Positions 11,007 to 23,294 of a stretch of 64,000 nucleotides of DNA are shown here, in pieces. The DNA is from Eremophila alpestris peregrina. Its lineage: Eukaryota > Chordata > Aves > Passeriformes > Alaudidae. The stretch spans positions 375,478 through 439,477 of the forward strand of contig WMCF01000009.1 in NCBI GenBank assembly GCA_009792885.1. Reading direction: 5' to 3'. The notes beneath the pieces are model-generated. The model made no database searches and had not been told where the DNA came from. It saw nothing but the letters and a program-made list of their open reading frames with translations. A program made the position numbers and the translations under genes. Every line of letters begins with the position of its first letter. Position 1 is the stretch's first letter.

Positions 11007-13761
11007 GATGTACAACTGAAAAGCTGAAGGATTACAATATAAGGGAAGTCTGGGTAAACACAAACGTCTTGTTGATGCAAGACTGGGACACAAACTTAGA
11101 CATTCATAAACTAAACTAATAAACTCTCTTTGAAGTAGGAATTTTGCAAACTTATGTAGCTGCCAAGCTTTGTATAGCAGCAGGTGACATTTAATTCAGT
11201 TGAGGTAATGAAATGTTTGCCTGTGTGCAAAAAATGTATTCATGGCAACTTTAAATAGTTGTGTGGTTTTAGTAATAATGAGAAGCATCACCAGACATCC
11301 TCCATGACGGATATCCTCTGGATTTGGAAAAAAGGCAGTCTGGTGAGCTTAACAAACACTAACAAACCATGACAAGCATACCTGAGGTGGAAGATTTCCT
11401 CCAGGGGCAAAAAGGGTAGATCAGACTCAATAGATCAGCCAACATTTGGCCTCTTCACTGAATCTGCCAATTAGTGCAGAGCATTATGGCATGTTTGTGT
11501 TGTGGCAGCTAGAGAAAGAGACCTGCCAAACTCATTCTATACAGAACCCCAAACATCCATTAGATGCAAGATGCTTTTCATCCTGATGAGTTGGCTTCAG
11601 TTCAAACTAATGGCCAACTGATGAGAAAGTTCATTAACTCTGAAGCATTCAGTCCCTCAGGAGGTGTAAACTAAAAAGTGGGGTCCTACAGATACACACA
11701 ACATAACAAAAATGATGTTAAAATATTGAAATTACAAAGCCAAACACTTTAATGGTTGAAAATGGGAGAATTAAATTCATTCCTCAAATTTTTGTGTTGC
11801 CTGCTTTTGCACATGCACTAATGCAATCTTTAATTACAGTCTGTCATTTTCCCATGTGTATTGGAAGGCCACAAATCCTCAGTAACAACCTCTTCCACTG
11901 AATGTGCTAAGTGAATGAGATGTTGCTCTTTCTTATTCAAGACCCATGCTCTTTCATTGCTGCATATCTGGTTCATGATATCAGTCCAATAGACACTGTA
12001 GGAAAGCTGAATGTGGAGATACAGTGTAACTCCACTAAAACTAACAGCATTCACTGGAAACATGCACACAGAGAAAAAGAAAGACCATGATGTTTTTCTC
12101 CTTCCCTTCACATCTTGTGGCTGTATACTGTCAAATACTGAGGAGCACTTGCTCAAGTTCATTTGCTTTTCAGCTGTGTTTCTCCAGAGCTGTATGCCCA
12201 CTTATTTTGCAGTATAGTTGTTAGATGGGTTCAAGAAAATATAAGGAAACCAGAATCCTAAAAACAACCATGTCTTTTGGTAGTCCTTTTCTTTAACTGT
12301 GTGTCACAGGGAGTTACTAGTCAAGAGTCTAAAACTCGGGGTTGCTGTATTCTTGCACATGGAGTCGAGTGGTGATTGAAAGATCTCTGAAATTACTTCC
12401 ATAGCCAACAGGGTTAAACAGCAGGGGTAGGAACTTGTGGAAATAAATTCCTTGGGAGACACAGAGGTACAGAAACATTTGGCTAATCTGGAAAAAAACT
12501 CTGGTTCTGCAAAAATTTATCAGTTTTTTACATTTTTTCTTCACCTTAGAATTGCATTTGTGTGATCAAAGACGTGCATATATAGGGATGTGCTGGAGTG
12601 CAATGTAGAGCAAGTCAGCACTGCATAAAGGTAACACAACTCTTGGAAATTCATGGTAGCCGCAAGAGCAGCATGTTTTTCTTCTTAAACTGTCAGAAGT
12701 AACATAGCACACATGGAATTATCCATCCATCGCTGCTATGTGTAATGTAGCAACAAGAGAAGTTTGTAAATAAACCAATCTTTACACACAGCAGACTGTG
12801 ATTCTATGTCTAGCCTCTGCCTTGTCTCTGCTTTGCCTTACCAGGGATTTGGAGGTTTGAATAAAACATCACAGAGCTAGGAAAATCTCTTCAGTCAACA
12901 CATGGTACCCAGCCTTAATGAACTGGACCTTTAGTGCTAGATTCAGGACAAAATAAATCCTTCCTACTTGGATGTGGATGTAGGTGTCAAGTGCTACTTA
13001 TCCATAATACAGAGAGGATGTGCACATTCTCAGGGCACAGGCAGCACAGCAGACAGCGTCCCACAGGAAAAGACAGAAGAAAAGGAGATGGAGATGACAA
13101 AAGAGGAGCAGATCATCAATACTTGGCCACAACAATCCATCCTGTAACTCCTATTAAGGATTAAGCTCATCCCACCAGATCACTCTTCTGCCTGAGGCTA
13201 TGCAAACTCTGTGTATGCATTTCTAAACTCCTAAAAGTAACGGCTAAACAAAACAGATTTGACTTTTCACTTCATAAACCTTCTCTGCCAAGCAAATATG
13301 TCATTCCTTGACCTTTGGGTTTTCTTCATCTCTATTTTCATATGTATATATTTTATATCAGTGAACCATATTTTCATATTTTACTGAAAAAAAAGTATAC
13401 ACCTAAAAGTCACCAGACACATGGCAGCTTTGTCTGTAAGCTTTAAGGGATGTTTGTAAAAGAAAGCTAAAATTTATTAGAAATCAAAGACAAATACCTC
13501 TTTCTGTTGCAAAGGTTTAGCAAAATGTAAGGATTTTACCAAGTGTAAAATACAGCTGTTTTAAATTCAGGCTTATTTGTGTTTTCCAATTGTCTACCAG
13601 GTAATTATTTCTGGAATTATGTTCCCAACATTTTTTTTTTAATTTAAAAATAAATTCTAAAGATATTACTGCTAGATTACATTAATAAGGCAAATGTTCA
13701 CTGATATGTGTATTTGTGGATGGACATCATTAGGCATAAAGGGTCCTGACCTGTACAAGGT

Positions 13762-13785
13762 ATGATGATGATGATGATGATGATG
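13762..13785. repeat. (ATG)n trinucleotide repeat, 8 units
   Basis: Eight perfect ATG units. On the minus strand the run gives a histidine tract inside a spurious 72-codon frame (13672-13890). There is no other sign that this is coding. Confidence 0.92.
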
Positions 13786-14025
13786 TTTTATTATTTTCAT
13801 CCTGATACAATTTAAATCCATGAGTATATTTTTGTTCAGCTCAGCATTTTTTATATATTCCTGTCTTTTTCTTGTCTCTAGAATCCCCACACGATGATTT
13901 TTTTTCCCTTTTATCTTGTTCAGTTTAACAGAAACTATCTAAAGTGTGACCAATTCTGCACCACATTCACTGACTGTTTAAACTGAGTTTTTAATCCTGA
14001 CCTAAGAAGTGTCACAGTGTGGGAT

Positions 14026-14039
14026 GTACCCTCTTGTGG
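14026..14039 (-). promoter_or_regulatory. CTCF-like motif
   Basis: The minus strand reads CCACAAGAGGGTAC, matching 12 of 14 positions of the degenerate CTCF core CCASYAGRKGGCRS. Motif evidence only. Matches of this quality occur by chance at this window size. Confidence 0.25.
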
Positions 14040-15289
14040 GCAAAGAGAATTTTACAGTCATCCCTGTCTTGTGCAGACTCCAGCTTGGTTTCATGTGGGC
14101 TCTCTTCATGATGAAAGCATCACATCAATACTCTGGGCTTAAGACAGCCTTTTCAAATTTTGGATTCTAAAACTGCTCCCATTGAGCAACATTGAAGGAA
14201 TCCATAAAAGATCTTAGGAACCATAACACACCTCAGTGCAAGAGCTTATGGATCTACTACGTTACTGACCAAAAGCTTATAGAGAGCTCCTTTGTGCAAT
14301 AGCAGAGTAAGTATATTGTGTATGTAACTCTATAGTAAGGGGTTTTTTTGCTGGGCATTAGCCAGAGAGATGAAGCTGATGAGGGATCTTCAGTTTCCCT
14401 GATAGTCCTGTCTTCCAGCTGCAATGCCCAGCTTGGACTCCAGCTCCACATCCCATCCTGTCCACACCCCATCATTGCACAGAGCTCCAATTTCACTGTG
14501 TAGAGCCCCCATTTCATGGAGCCCCAATCCCATCACGTAATACTGAGCAGGAAGGTGCTTTTTGTCCTGTGATCCAGCACTGCAAGGTGCCCCCTCCCTC
14601 AGTGGGTGAGGCAATTCCCATGTGGGTCCTGCCAGATCACCTGGACAGTGAGAGGACAGGCAAGTCCTTCTGTATCACACTTATTAATACAGATGTCTGC
14701 CTTGAACTACAGAATCTTTAATTGTTGTGCATTGTGCTCCAACATATACTTACTGTAAGATATAGTGTATGAAAAAGTAATTCGCATTTTTCATTCTTCT
14801 GTGTCACAAAAAGAGGTAATTTGAGCATAGAGAGTTATGTTTTTCAAATTCTAATAATCTGCTTCCCTAGATTAAATCATGCAATTAATACTATTTCCAT
14901 AAATCTTCTTTAATTTACACTGCAACTGCTTATCATTTTATTTTTAAGCTGCTAAATTTCATGATCTTAAACTAGTCATCCCTCCTTTTTTGAAGATACC
15001 TTTTAAAATATGAAAATATTTAGATTAATTTCACAATATTTGTACTAAATCTAAGAAAAATAGATACAGACCATTAATCAAGTTTGATTAAACACAGGTA
15101 TATATTTTTCATTCATTTAAATTTATGCTGACATTATCTTGATTGAACTGAAACATTAGACTAAATAAAAACAACTCCAGTGTAAGATTTTAATGAATTT
15201 GAGATAAGCAAATTTGTGATGGTCTGTATTTTTCAGTTCCTTCTTTCTCATAAATGTTTTTAGCTGACCTAGCTAAAATCTCACAGAAG

Positions 15290-15530
15290 CCCAAAATCAC
15301 AGAGTAGGTGAAGGCATCTCTGGGGTTTGTCTAGTCCAATCTCCTGTTCAGTGTAGGGTCAGCCAAAGAAGATTAGCCAGGATCTTGCCCAGTTGAGTGT
15401 TGAATATCACATTTGAAGGATGAAAAATGCACAACCTTTCTGGGAAATCAGTGTTCAACCATACTAGAGGTAAAAAATTTTATCTTGTCATTAAGTCTAA
15501 TACTAATTAGTTTCACTTGTAAACAATGGG
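15290..15530 (-). mobile_element. CR1 LINE fragment, 3' end, minus strand
   Basis: Reading on the plus strand, the reverse complement of a CR1 3' end is clear. AAAATCACAGAGTAGGTG is followed by CTCTGGGGTTTGTCTAGTCC, then a GTTGAGTGTTGAATATCAC block and an ACAACCTTTCTGGGAA block. All are standard positions in the terminal 250 bp of avian CR1. It is diverged, with many substitutions and small indels. No intact coding remains. The right boundary is approximate. Confidence 0.85.
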
Positions 15531-18500
15531 AATAAGGCATTACCATCAATTTTAGAAAATGCTGGCAGTACCCAAATATTAATGTGTTAGGAAATACATG
15601 CACTTAAATAGTGCAGACCTGTTCAAAATTAAGAAGTAACTTTGTGAAAAATCAGACTATGGGGATCTTAGATAAGGCTCTTAAAATCAGAGCCTTTATC
15701 CTATATAAATACCTATTTCTCATTTGTAACACAGAAAAAAGTTAATTTGCCTCACAGGAGCTCTGAGATAAATTCAATGTCGTTTGTGATGCAGTCAAAT
15801 ATTGCAGTGAGGAGTACAGCAAAAGAAGAAAAACAAGAGAGTATTAACAGTTTGGTATTCAGAACAAAGAATACAACAAATGTGTCATAAGGCCACACGA
15901 TGAATAGTGATGAAATTTAATGCTGATTAGAGATGAAATGCAATGCTGAATAGTGCTTTGTTAAGTGAGCATTGTCCATCCTGTGTCTTGAAAGAGGCAG
16001 AAGGTTGGTGACAGATACAGTGTATGATCATATAATTAATTATTGTTTTTTTAGCAGAGATATTAAAATGATCCAAATAAGGATTCCATGGGAACTGCCT
16101 AACTTCAAATATTTAAGCTGATGGTCTTAACATATAGACAATTATTTATTCTGTGTACATTAACACATTTAAGCATAGCATCATTCTCAAAAAGACTGCC
16201 ATTAATAAAAAAAAACCACCACAGGATCATGTTAATAAACCCTAATCTCTCTCTGTGCCTGTGATTTTTGGGAAATGTTAGGTTTAGAGGCGTTCTATTT
16301 TCTGCTCTACATTGTGAGTCTGATGTGATTTAAATACATAAGAGCCCTATTGTTCTGTCATTTATGCCCCGTGCACTTCTGCTTTTAGCATGATTAAACA
16401 AAAGAGACACATACCAAAGCTTTCTCGTTTGAATAATGCAACATCAATATTTTACATCTTGGGCTGCATTTCAATTTTTCCCTCAGCAAGGTGAACACTT
16501 GAAAAGGAAGCAACCATTGCTTGCAAAAGTGTCAATTAAGTTACATTCTCTTCTTTTCCAAAAGAGATTTGCGTTTCAAAAAATACATGTTATTGAGTAG
16601 TTGTCATTCTGTTGTAAACCAGTTCTCCAACTGATGTGTTTTATTCTCCAGTAGAATATGGAAAGCAATAATGTATTTACATAGCAATTCCATTCTTAAC
16701 ATTTCTAGTATGTTTTTTCAATTGATAGATTCTTCTTTCACCTGCAGTGAGAATAAGCAACGCTTATGATAGATGCACCTGAGTGGACCTAGTGCACTGC
16801 ACAGGGAGTGGAGGGGTTCAGATCCCTCTTGTGCAAATCACAGCTGTCCATGTTAGGGTTGGATTCAGCTGTGGAGATTATAAATTTCGGTTCTTCAGGC
16901 TACAGGAGTTAGCACACTTTGGATCTTCAATAGCAGCATTTGGGATAGCATACCTTCTCTTGGGATTGGCTCCTCTGTATGTAGAAGTGTTATTGTAAAG
17001 ATACATCCTACAGTCTTTTCACTAGGTTACCAAGCCCTACTCTTTGGCAGGAGATATCTTCTGAGGTGCACACAGCCTCCACTGTGCCCTGTTACAAGCC
17101 TTCGAAGGAGCTGCTTCCATGATTTGTCGAGCTTTCCCCAAAGAAAGCATCTCCAGCTGGGTCTGTAGCTGCAACTTTACCATTTCTATGAGGTGCACCC
17201 TTCCATAAGGCCTTCTCTGCCCCCAGACATAGTGTTGAGAGCTGCATGTTTCTCTTTTGCACTGCAACTAATGCATTGCTACATTCAAACTCATGGGTTT
17301 GTGGATATTTACCAGTAAGCCAAAAGAGTGGTTCAGGGACATCAAACATGGGGAGATCTACTCCCCAAATACTGGGCCAGTCTCAAGCGTGCAATGAGAC
17401 AGAATTGGTTTCCTTTTGAGAAATACCAATAATTCCCATCAGATACATAATTTCATGCAAACGTAACAGTACCTGAGAAGACAAGCCCTATAATATAAGA
17501 ACACTCTGCCACTGCTTTGCCTCAAAAGCCTGCAAGCCCACAGATTAAGGTGCTCACATATTACGTGACTTATCACATTTTTGCAGTTTGACTTGAAAAT
17601 AAGTATCTGCTTTGTTACGTTTCCCCTCTATCAGCATAACATTTTTAAATGACAATTTTATCATTTTTTTTCCAGAGTAATGAAATAATGCTTGTTCTAT
17701 ATGTTCATTTCTTCAAATAATTTCTTCATATTACTTTAGCACTTTTTTGCAGAAAGTTCATTATGTTTTCTAATGCTGTATGAAAAATACAAGCTGTGAC
17801 AAGCCACCTGAGTGATAAGTTGGTGCTTGTTTGTCAAAGATGAAAAAAAATAAAACAAAAGCTGCAAAATGCTAACACGGTTTACAGGGAGAAAAACCTG
17901 GATAGGATCTAACTTTGTAATAAGCAATTTAGTCAATTTCATTAATAACATAGCATTTGCAATGACTCATTCTTACTTCTGTCGTAAAGCAACTAAAATG
18001 TTGGAACTGAGCAGGCTCATTATGCAGTATCTAATATTTCATACTTAGCATCCAATCTTTAATACTTGATTTGGGATTTGTTATTCAGACACACTCATTC
18101 TTTGTGCTGGAGATGATAAAACTGATATATATGTCTCAGTTATTTTATATATATATAAAACAACTCCCGTTTACTTCAGCAGAGTTCACTTTTGTAAGAA
18201 TCCATGGGGTTAATCTAGTGGCAGTTACAAAGAATCAAAAAAAAAAATTACACTTCACAATTTTTACATATTCAAAGCATTTCAATTTATCTCAGGACCA
18301 TTGAACTGGTGCTGTAGGGTTATAGAATACATACTATGACTCCTTAGGTTCATGGAATGCCATCAAGACCCATGAAATTCCCTTTCATTGTCCAGGGACA
18401 GCGCTTTTTTATTTTCTCCCCCTTACCTCTTTCTTATTGTGTGCTTTTAACAGTAGAACAGAAAAAAATACAGATTATATATGTAACTATAACTTGTCAA

Positions 18501-21500
18501 ATATGGCTGTCTCTTACTGCCTAGTTGTCACAAGGCATTATCTTGATAAATATGTATATATACTAGAGACTATACTTTATTGCTGCTGGCTCTATTGTCA
18601 GTCTTTTGCATTACACAGCCAGAAATCCTTGAAGTTAAATGTCCAGTCTTTTGAAATGTGGAATAAAAGATGTTTAAATACTTTTCCTTTTATTGAAATG
18701 TTTTAACACCTCTCATATTACTCACAGAAATGAATTGCTTGGGAATGAGGTTAATGCTCTACAAAAACCTGCTTTTTAAAACCCTATAAGAGGGGTCAAA
18801 GACCAGGAAATGCTCTCACTATAATTCTCATTTTCAGCTGAATTGGCCATGGCAACTGCACTAAGAATGCAAGTTTGAATTTCATTATGTTCCAGAAACC
18901 TGTAACTTTGCATTAGAACGATTCATGCAATAACAGAAGGAAATTGTGACCGTTTTTGATGCAGCATACATTAATTTATAATTTAATAAATTAGTATTTT
19001 ATGTTAAGCAGCTACTTTCAAGTACAACAAAAAAATGTTCATTTGATAGCTACTAAATGCATCCTTTTGTATTTTACCTGTAAAATTCTCTGTGTTTGGT
19101 GACAGGTTAAATGTATATTATACACTATACACAGGGAGCCAACATGTGTCTTTGTAATATCACAGCAGCCATAGCAATTTTAGCAGCTTTCTTATTATTT
19201 TTAGCCATTCCCATTGTCTTCTAAAGAACATAAGTAGAAGCTGAAAACTTAAGGCAACAAAACTCAAGGAGCTCTTATGAACAAAATATTGTATTGTTGA
19301 TTAACAAGTGACCATGTCACCCAACATGATAATGTTTTTCCTTAATTATTTTGTAGATCCAATATTAAGTAATTTCTCAAACAAAACTTTCATTAATAAC
19401 AATGGAAGTTTCCCTGAATGATGTTGCAGCTCTGGCCTTTTTAGGTATTTCCTTTTGGTTAACCATAACAGTTCTCTAAAACAGCAAGTATGGTTTTTAT
19501 TATGAGAGCTTTCAAGAATACACTTGATTTTTTTTGAGAAATGACAAGGGTACACCTCTTTAGTTAACATTGTTGCCTTACAAGCAGCTTGAGTAACTCA
19601 CTGCAAAGCAGTAGGGCAATACTCACAAGTGGGAGGATAAGAATGACACCTTACAATTTTGGAAAGAAAAAATACGTAGCTCTGCAATGCTTGAGGTGCT
19701 GATACTTCTCAAGTACATCCATAGTATTGCTAGTAGTATGGGTGGATCCATATGCACAGCCACTTTTAACAAAATTGTGGTTTAACAAACCTTACAAGTT
19801 TCTAAGTACACTGCAGGGAATTTCAAAGGATGAGTTTTTATCCCTAGAAAGCTGTGAAATCATTGCCACACAGCTGCTCCTCTGTCTGCAAGCTTGGAAT
19901 AGCTTTCTGCTTTTTCCAGCTCAGTGTGATGTGCAATAGACTTCCTCCTGCTGGAATACACCCAGGTTTTTGCAGCTGGTCTGCAGCAACCTATTATTTC
20001 AGCCAGATAAATGACAGTGAGAGTAACAGAACTTAATATCACCTGGAAATTCTGCAAGCAAGTTATGTGTTTACTAAGGTTAAGTGGGATTTGTAGCAGT
20101 TGTATTGTGCAAGCAATGGAAAGCAGCTTGGGTTGGATCTGCATAGCTCAGATGGGATGTAGAGAAATGCCAAACCATGATCCCCATCCCACATGCCCAG
20201 GAGTGATTTTAGTCTCCAGCCACATCACCACCAGTAACAAATAAGAACATATATCCTATTAACATTTGTCCCCTCTAGTATTCTGTTCCCAGACTAATGT
20301 TGTACCAACTGTTTGCATGGCCAAGGCTGAAGGCAAATGTGATTGATTTCCCTGTCAAAGGTGGCCTCTATCAGGGACACACCAGGTAGAAGTGGCAAAT
20401 TTGGCTGGGTCTAACACTCCTGGCCAAATGCTCTCTGTTAGGTACTCACTATTCCCTCCTGGAGATGTGAGCTCACAACAATTCCTGATCCTAAGAAGCA
20501 AAAATGGCCCATTTAAACCGGACATAGGCAGCCTCTTCTCCTGGTGAGAAGGAGGCAAAAATCAGATCAGACAGTATCCTTATTCTTCTAGGTACAAATC
20601 ACATACACAACAATAATAATAAAGAGCCAGCCCTGCTGCTCCTTTTTGAAGTTGTTAAAATATCCTAGAGTACACGATTAGAGCCACGGAGCTGCCTCCA
20701 AAAGCAGCTACAGGTAAAGAGGAGTATGGATTGTGGGGAGAATATTTTCTTTCAGGGAGTCTAGTTTATACAATTTATAGCTGTTTAGCAGAAACTCTGT
20801 TTAGGCAATCAAGTGGTCTGAAACCAACCTTTTCTCTCCCCAAGAAGCATTTGTGTAGTCCAAGAGATGATTTCATGCTAGATGCTCTTCAGAAGAGTCT
20901 CATATCACTGGAACAGGCTTCTGATGTGGCAGAGCCCTTTCTCTCTTGTGTTCAAGGTACACAGGCAGCAGCATTTATTTGTTAACTTCTGAGATCTAAT
21001 GGCCAATGCACTTATTCGTATAAAGAACAGTATCTGTTATAGAGAATTAGTGAAACTTTTTATGTGGTCTGGTAATGCTGAAAATCAGTTAGTACTTCAC
21101 AGATTTTGAATGGTATTTTTATTAGGATAAATTAAGGTTATAAGTATCAATATTACTTAAAATTATATTAACACAGCATACCGATTCTTAGAGATTTGTA
21201 GAAAAAGAAGGCAATTTCAGCCAATCTCAGACAATCTGGCTCTCATTTCTGGAAACACATTCAACTCCTTTCAATTTCTCATTGTGATGATTTTGCACAA
21301 GATTGAACAATAGCTTCCTTTCAATTTTTCTTTCAGACTACTTTATTCCTTGGAAACAGAACAGAAAGAGAAGTAGCAACACTGATGTTAGTGCTTTTCT
21401 CTTTTACCTGATCTCTGAAAAAGTCAGAAAGGATGATAAAGAACTATGAATGCACATGAAGTATTGAAATGCCCCAAGCATGGTGTTTTAGCATTTTCCG

Positions 21501-21888
21501 GAGAAATTCTAAGCTGATGTACCTAGTGAATTTCTGATTTGCAGCCATCCTCTGCTCTTGTTGTGTTTGATAAGTGCTGGGGAAAAAAATAACTGAAAAA
21601 TCAAAGGCAGAAAGATATTCTGTAAAGTGGTGATATCTAAAAGCCTGACGTTGTAAATGTTCTGTTTGGAGCACTCTTTGAAGTGGAATGCACAGGATAC
21701 CTGCCTATTCATTTAGCCACTGATAAGGTCCTAATTAGCACAGCACTCAGAAACTCCCATATAGTGAAGTATAGAAATAACTATGGCTTTTACTTCCTTC
21801 CTTTGCAGCTGTAAGTGAAACAGCTTTTAGGGGTGTTGCTTTCTACCAGTGTGTGCATTTGGTGTACTTGTAAATACCTCACTAAGTG

Positions 21889-21903
21889 AAAAAAAAAAAA
21901 AAA
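21889..21903. repeat. Poly(A) tract (15 A)
   Basis: A short homopolymer. No retroposon body was recognised beside it. Confidence 0.85.
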
Positions 21904-22168
21904 TCAACATCAACAAAGTCACAGAAGGAAAAGCTGTTTTTATTGCTGGGAAGTCATGGATTCAGCACTCATCTGAGTCATGCAAGGGAATTTCTCTGGG
22001 TTTAGGTCAAGCTTCACTTATAAACTCTGGCCTGCAGGCTAACACTCTCCTCAGTTCAGTGCAACACAGCTGGCAGAGTGAGTAGTGATTGCTTCTCTGT
22101 CCAGGATTGGACTATCAGACCCTTAAATCTGAAAGTTTATTCCAATGGAAATGTTCCAGTGCACTGAA

Positions 22169-22182
22169 GTGCCCCCTGAAAG
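22169..22182 (-). promoter_or_regulatory. CTCF-like motif (weak)
   Basis: The minus strand reads CTTTCAGGGGGCAC. The AGGGGGCAC core is perfect, but three of the first five positions miss the consensus. Motif evidence only. Confidence 0.2.
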
Positions 22183-23233
22183 CAAAACTGCAGGATCAGG
22201 CCCTTCAATTTTAAAAAATGACATTTAATATGGACAGACAAAGGCACTGAAGAAGAACACAGTGGCTCTCTGTATACCTGGAGGAGGGATAGTAGCACAA
22301 AACAAGCTTTTCTTTAACCACAACGGCAATCTTCTAACAGCAGCACCCACTCAAAAGCGTAGAACTCAGAGGTTGATAATCATCTTTCAGTTCAGGTTAT
22401 TGCATGCAATTTTTCACATTCATTCAGTTTTCTTCATACAGCTCTTAGTAAAGTAACTCCCTTAACAATAAAAGCTTTTATGGCAGCCCATTACACAGGA
22501 GAACTAACCACTCCTAGTTTTTTTATTGGCTTCTTGGAATATTTATAGCAGTCTTTGTTCTCTTTGCAAGCTTATACATTTGGGTGTGTATGAAAATTTT
22601 TCTACTTTTTTTTTACTTTGGCAATTGGTTTTGACAACGAGGTACATATATTTTTACATCTGTAAGGCTTTAAAGTTTTATCTTTGTTTTCTTTTATATA
22701 TTATTATCGGCATCAAAGCCAACATTCTGTCTGCTCCTCATTGTTTAACACTTGAACATTTACTGCTGCAGAATTTTCAAGTTACCACTATGCTACCTCT
22801 TCTTGATAAACTGGTTACACTCTGCACACAAAGAAATTCTGAAATTTGACTCCATACTAACAAATAAAATAACTTACTTGGTGTCTAAAGGGGCAGATTA
22901 AATTTCTACTTCAATAATTTGAGAGGAAAACCTCACTGTAAAACAATAGATTGGTATTCTTGTAGGAATCACCTCAGCAGTAAATGAAACTGCCACATGT
23001 CTTGTTTCTGCAGAGCATTTTCGTCTCAGGAGGATCCCAAAACTTTTATAGAGCTTACAAAGAACTAAAAATGGTCCCAAATAGAATCTGGCTTTGAATA
23101 TCTCCATCCTGGTTTTCAAGGTTTTTATTTAATTTTATAGTCTTTTTTTTCATAAACAATAATACTTTATTGTTTATACTATCTTCATGAAAATCATATT
23201 GAATATTGTAATTGATGTAATTGAATATAAATA

Positions 23234-23294
23234 CTATCTATCTATCTATCTATCTATATATATATATATATATATTTTCAAGATATATATATAT
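23234..23294. repeat. Compound (CTAT)n-(TA)n microsatellite
   Basis: About six CTAT units run into a TA array, then a short TTTTCAAGA interruption and a second TA run. It lies inside a spurious tyrosine/isoleucine-rich frame (23187-23516). A compound array of this type is likely polymorphic. Confidence 0.92.

Larger units (their letters stand above)
9771..15289. other. Unique non-coding DNA
   Basis: No gene or further transposon was recognised. The 123-codon minus-strand frame at 11830-12201 and shorter frames elsewhere have no homology I can recognise. A C-rich patch at 14380-14640 includes a degenerate short repeat of GAGCYCCAATTYCA type (14480-14537). A CTCF-like motif at 14026-14039 is listed separately. 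Confidence 0.55.
15531..23233. other. Unique non-coding DNA
   Basis: No transposon or gene was recognised in about 7.7 kb. Short overlapping frames on both strands near 17.0-17.35 kb, 19.85-20.25 kb and 21.4-21.7 kb contradict each other in strand and match nothing known. Sequence at 16.2-16.6 kb is free of simple repeats and has scattered homeodomain-type AT cores. It would be a reasonable place to look for a conserved non-coding element, but nothing visible proves it. Confidence 0.55.

Noticed and set aside
13672..13890. Frame with an eight-histidine run, resembling a metal-binding tract
   Set aside because: The histidines are antisense translation of an (ATG)n microsatellite.
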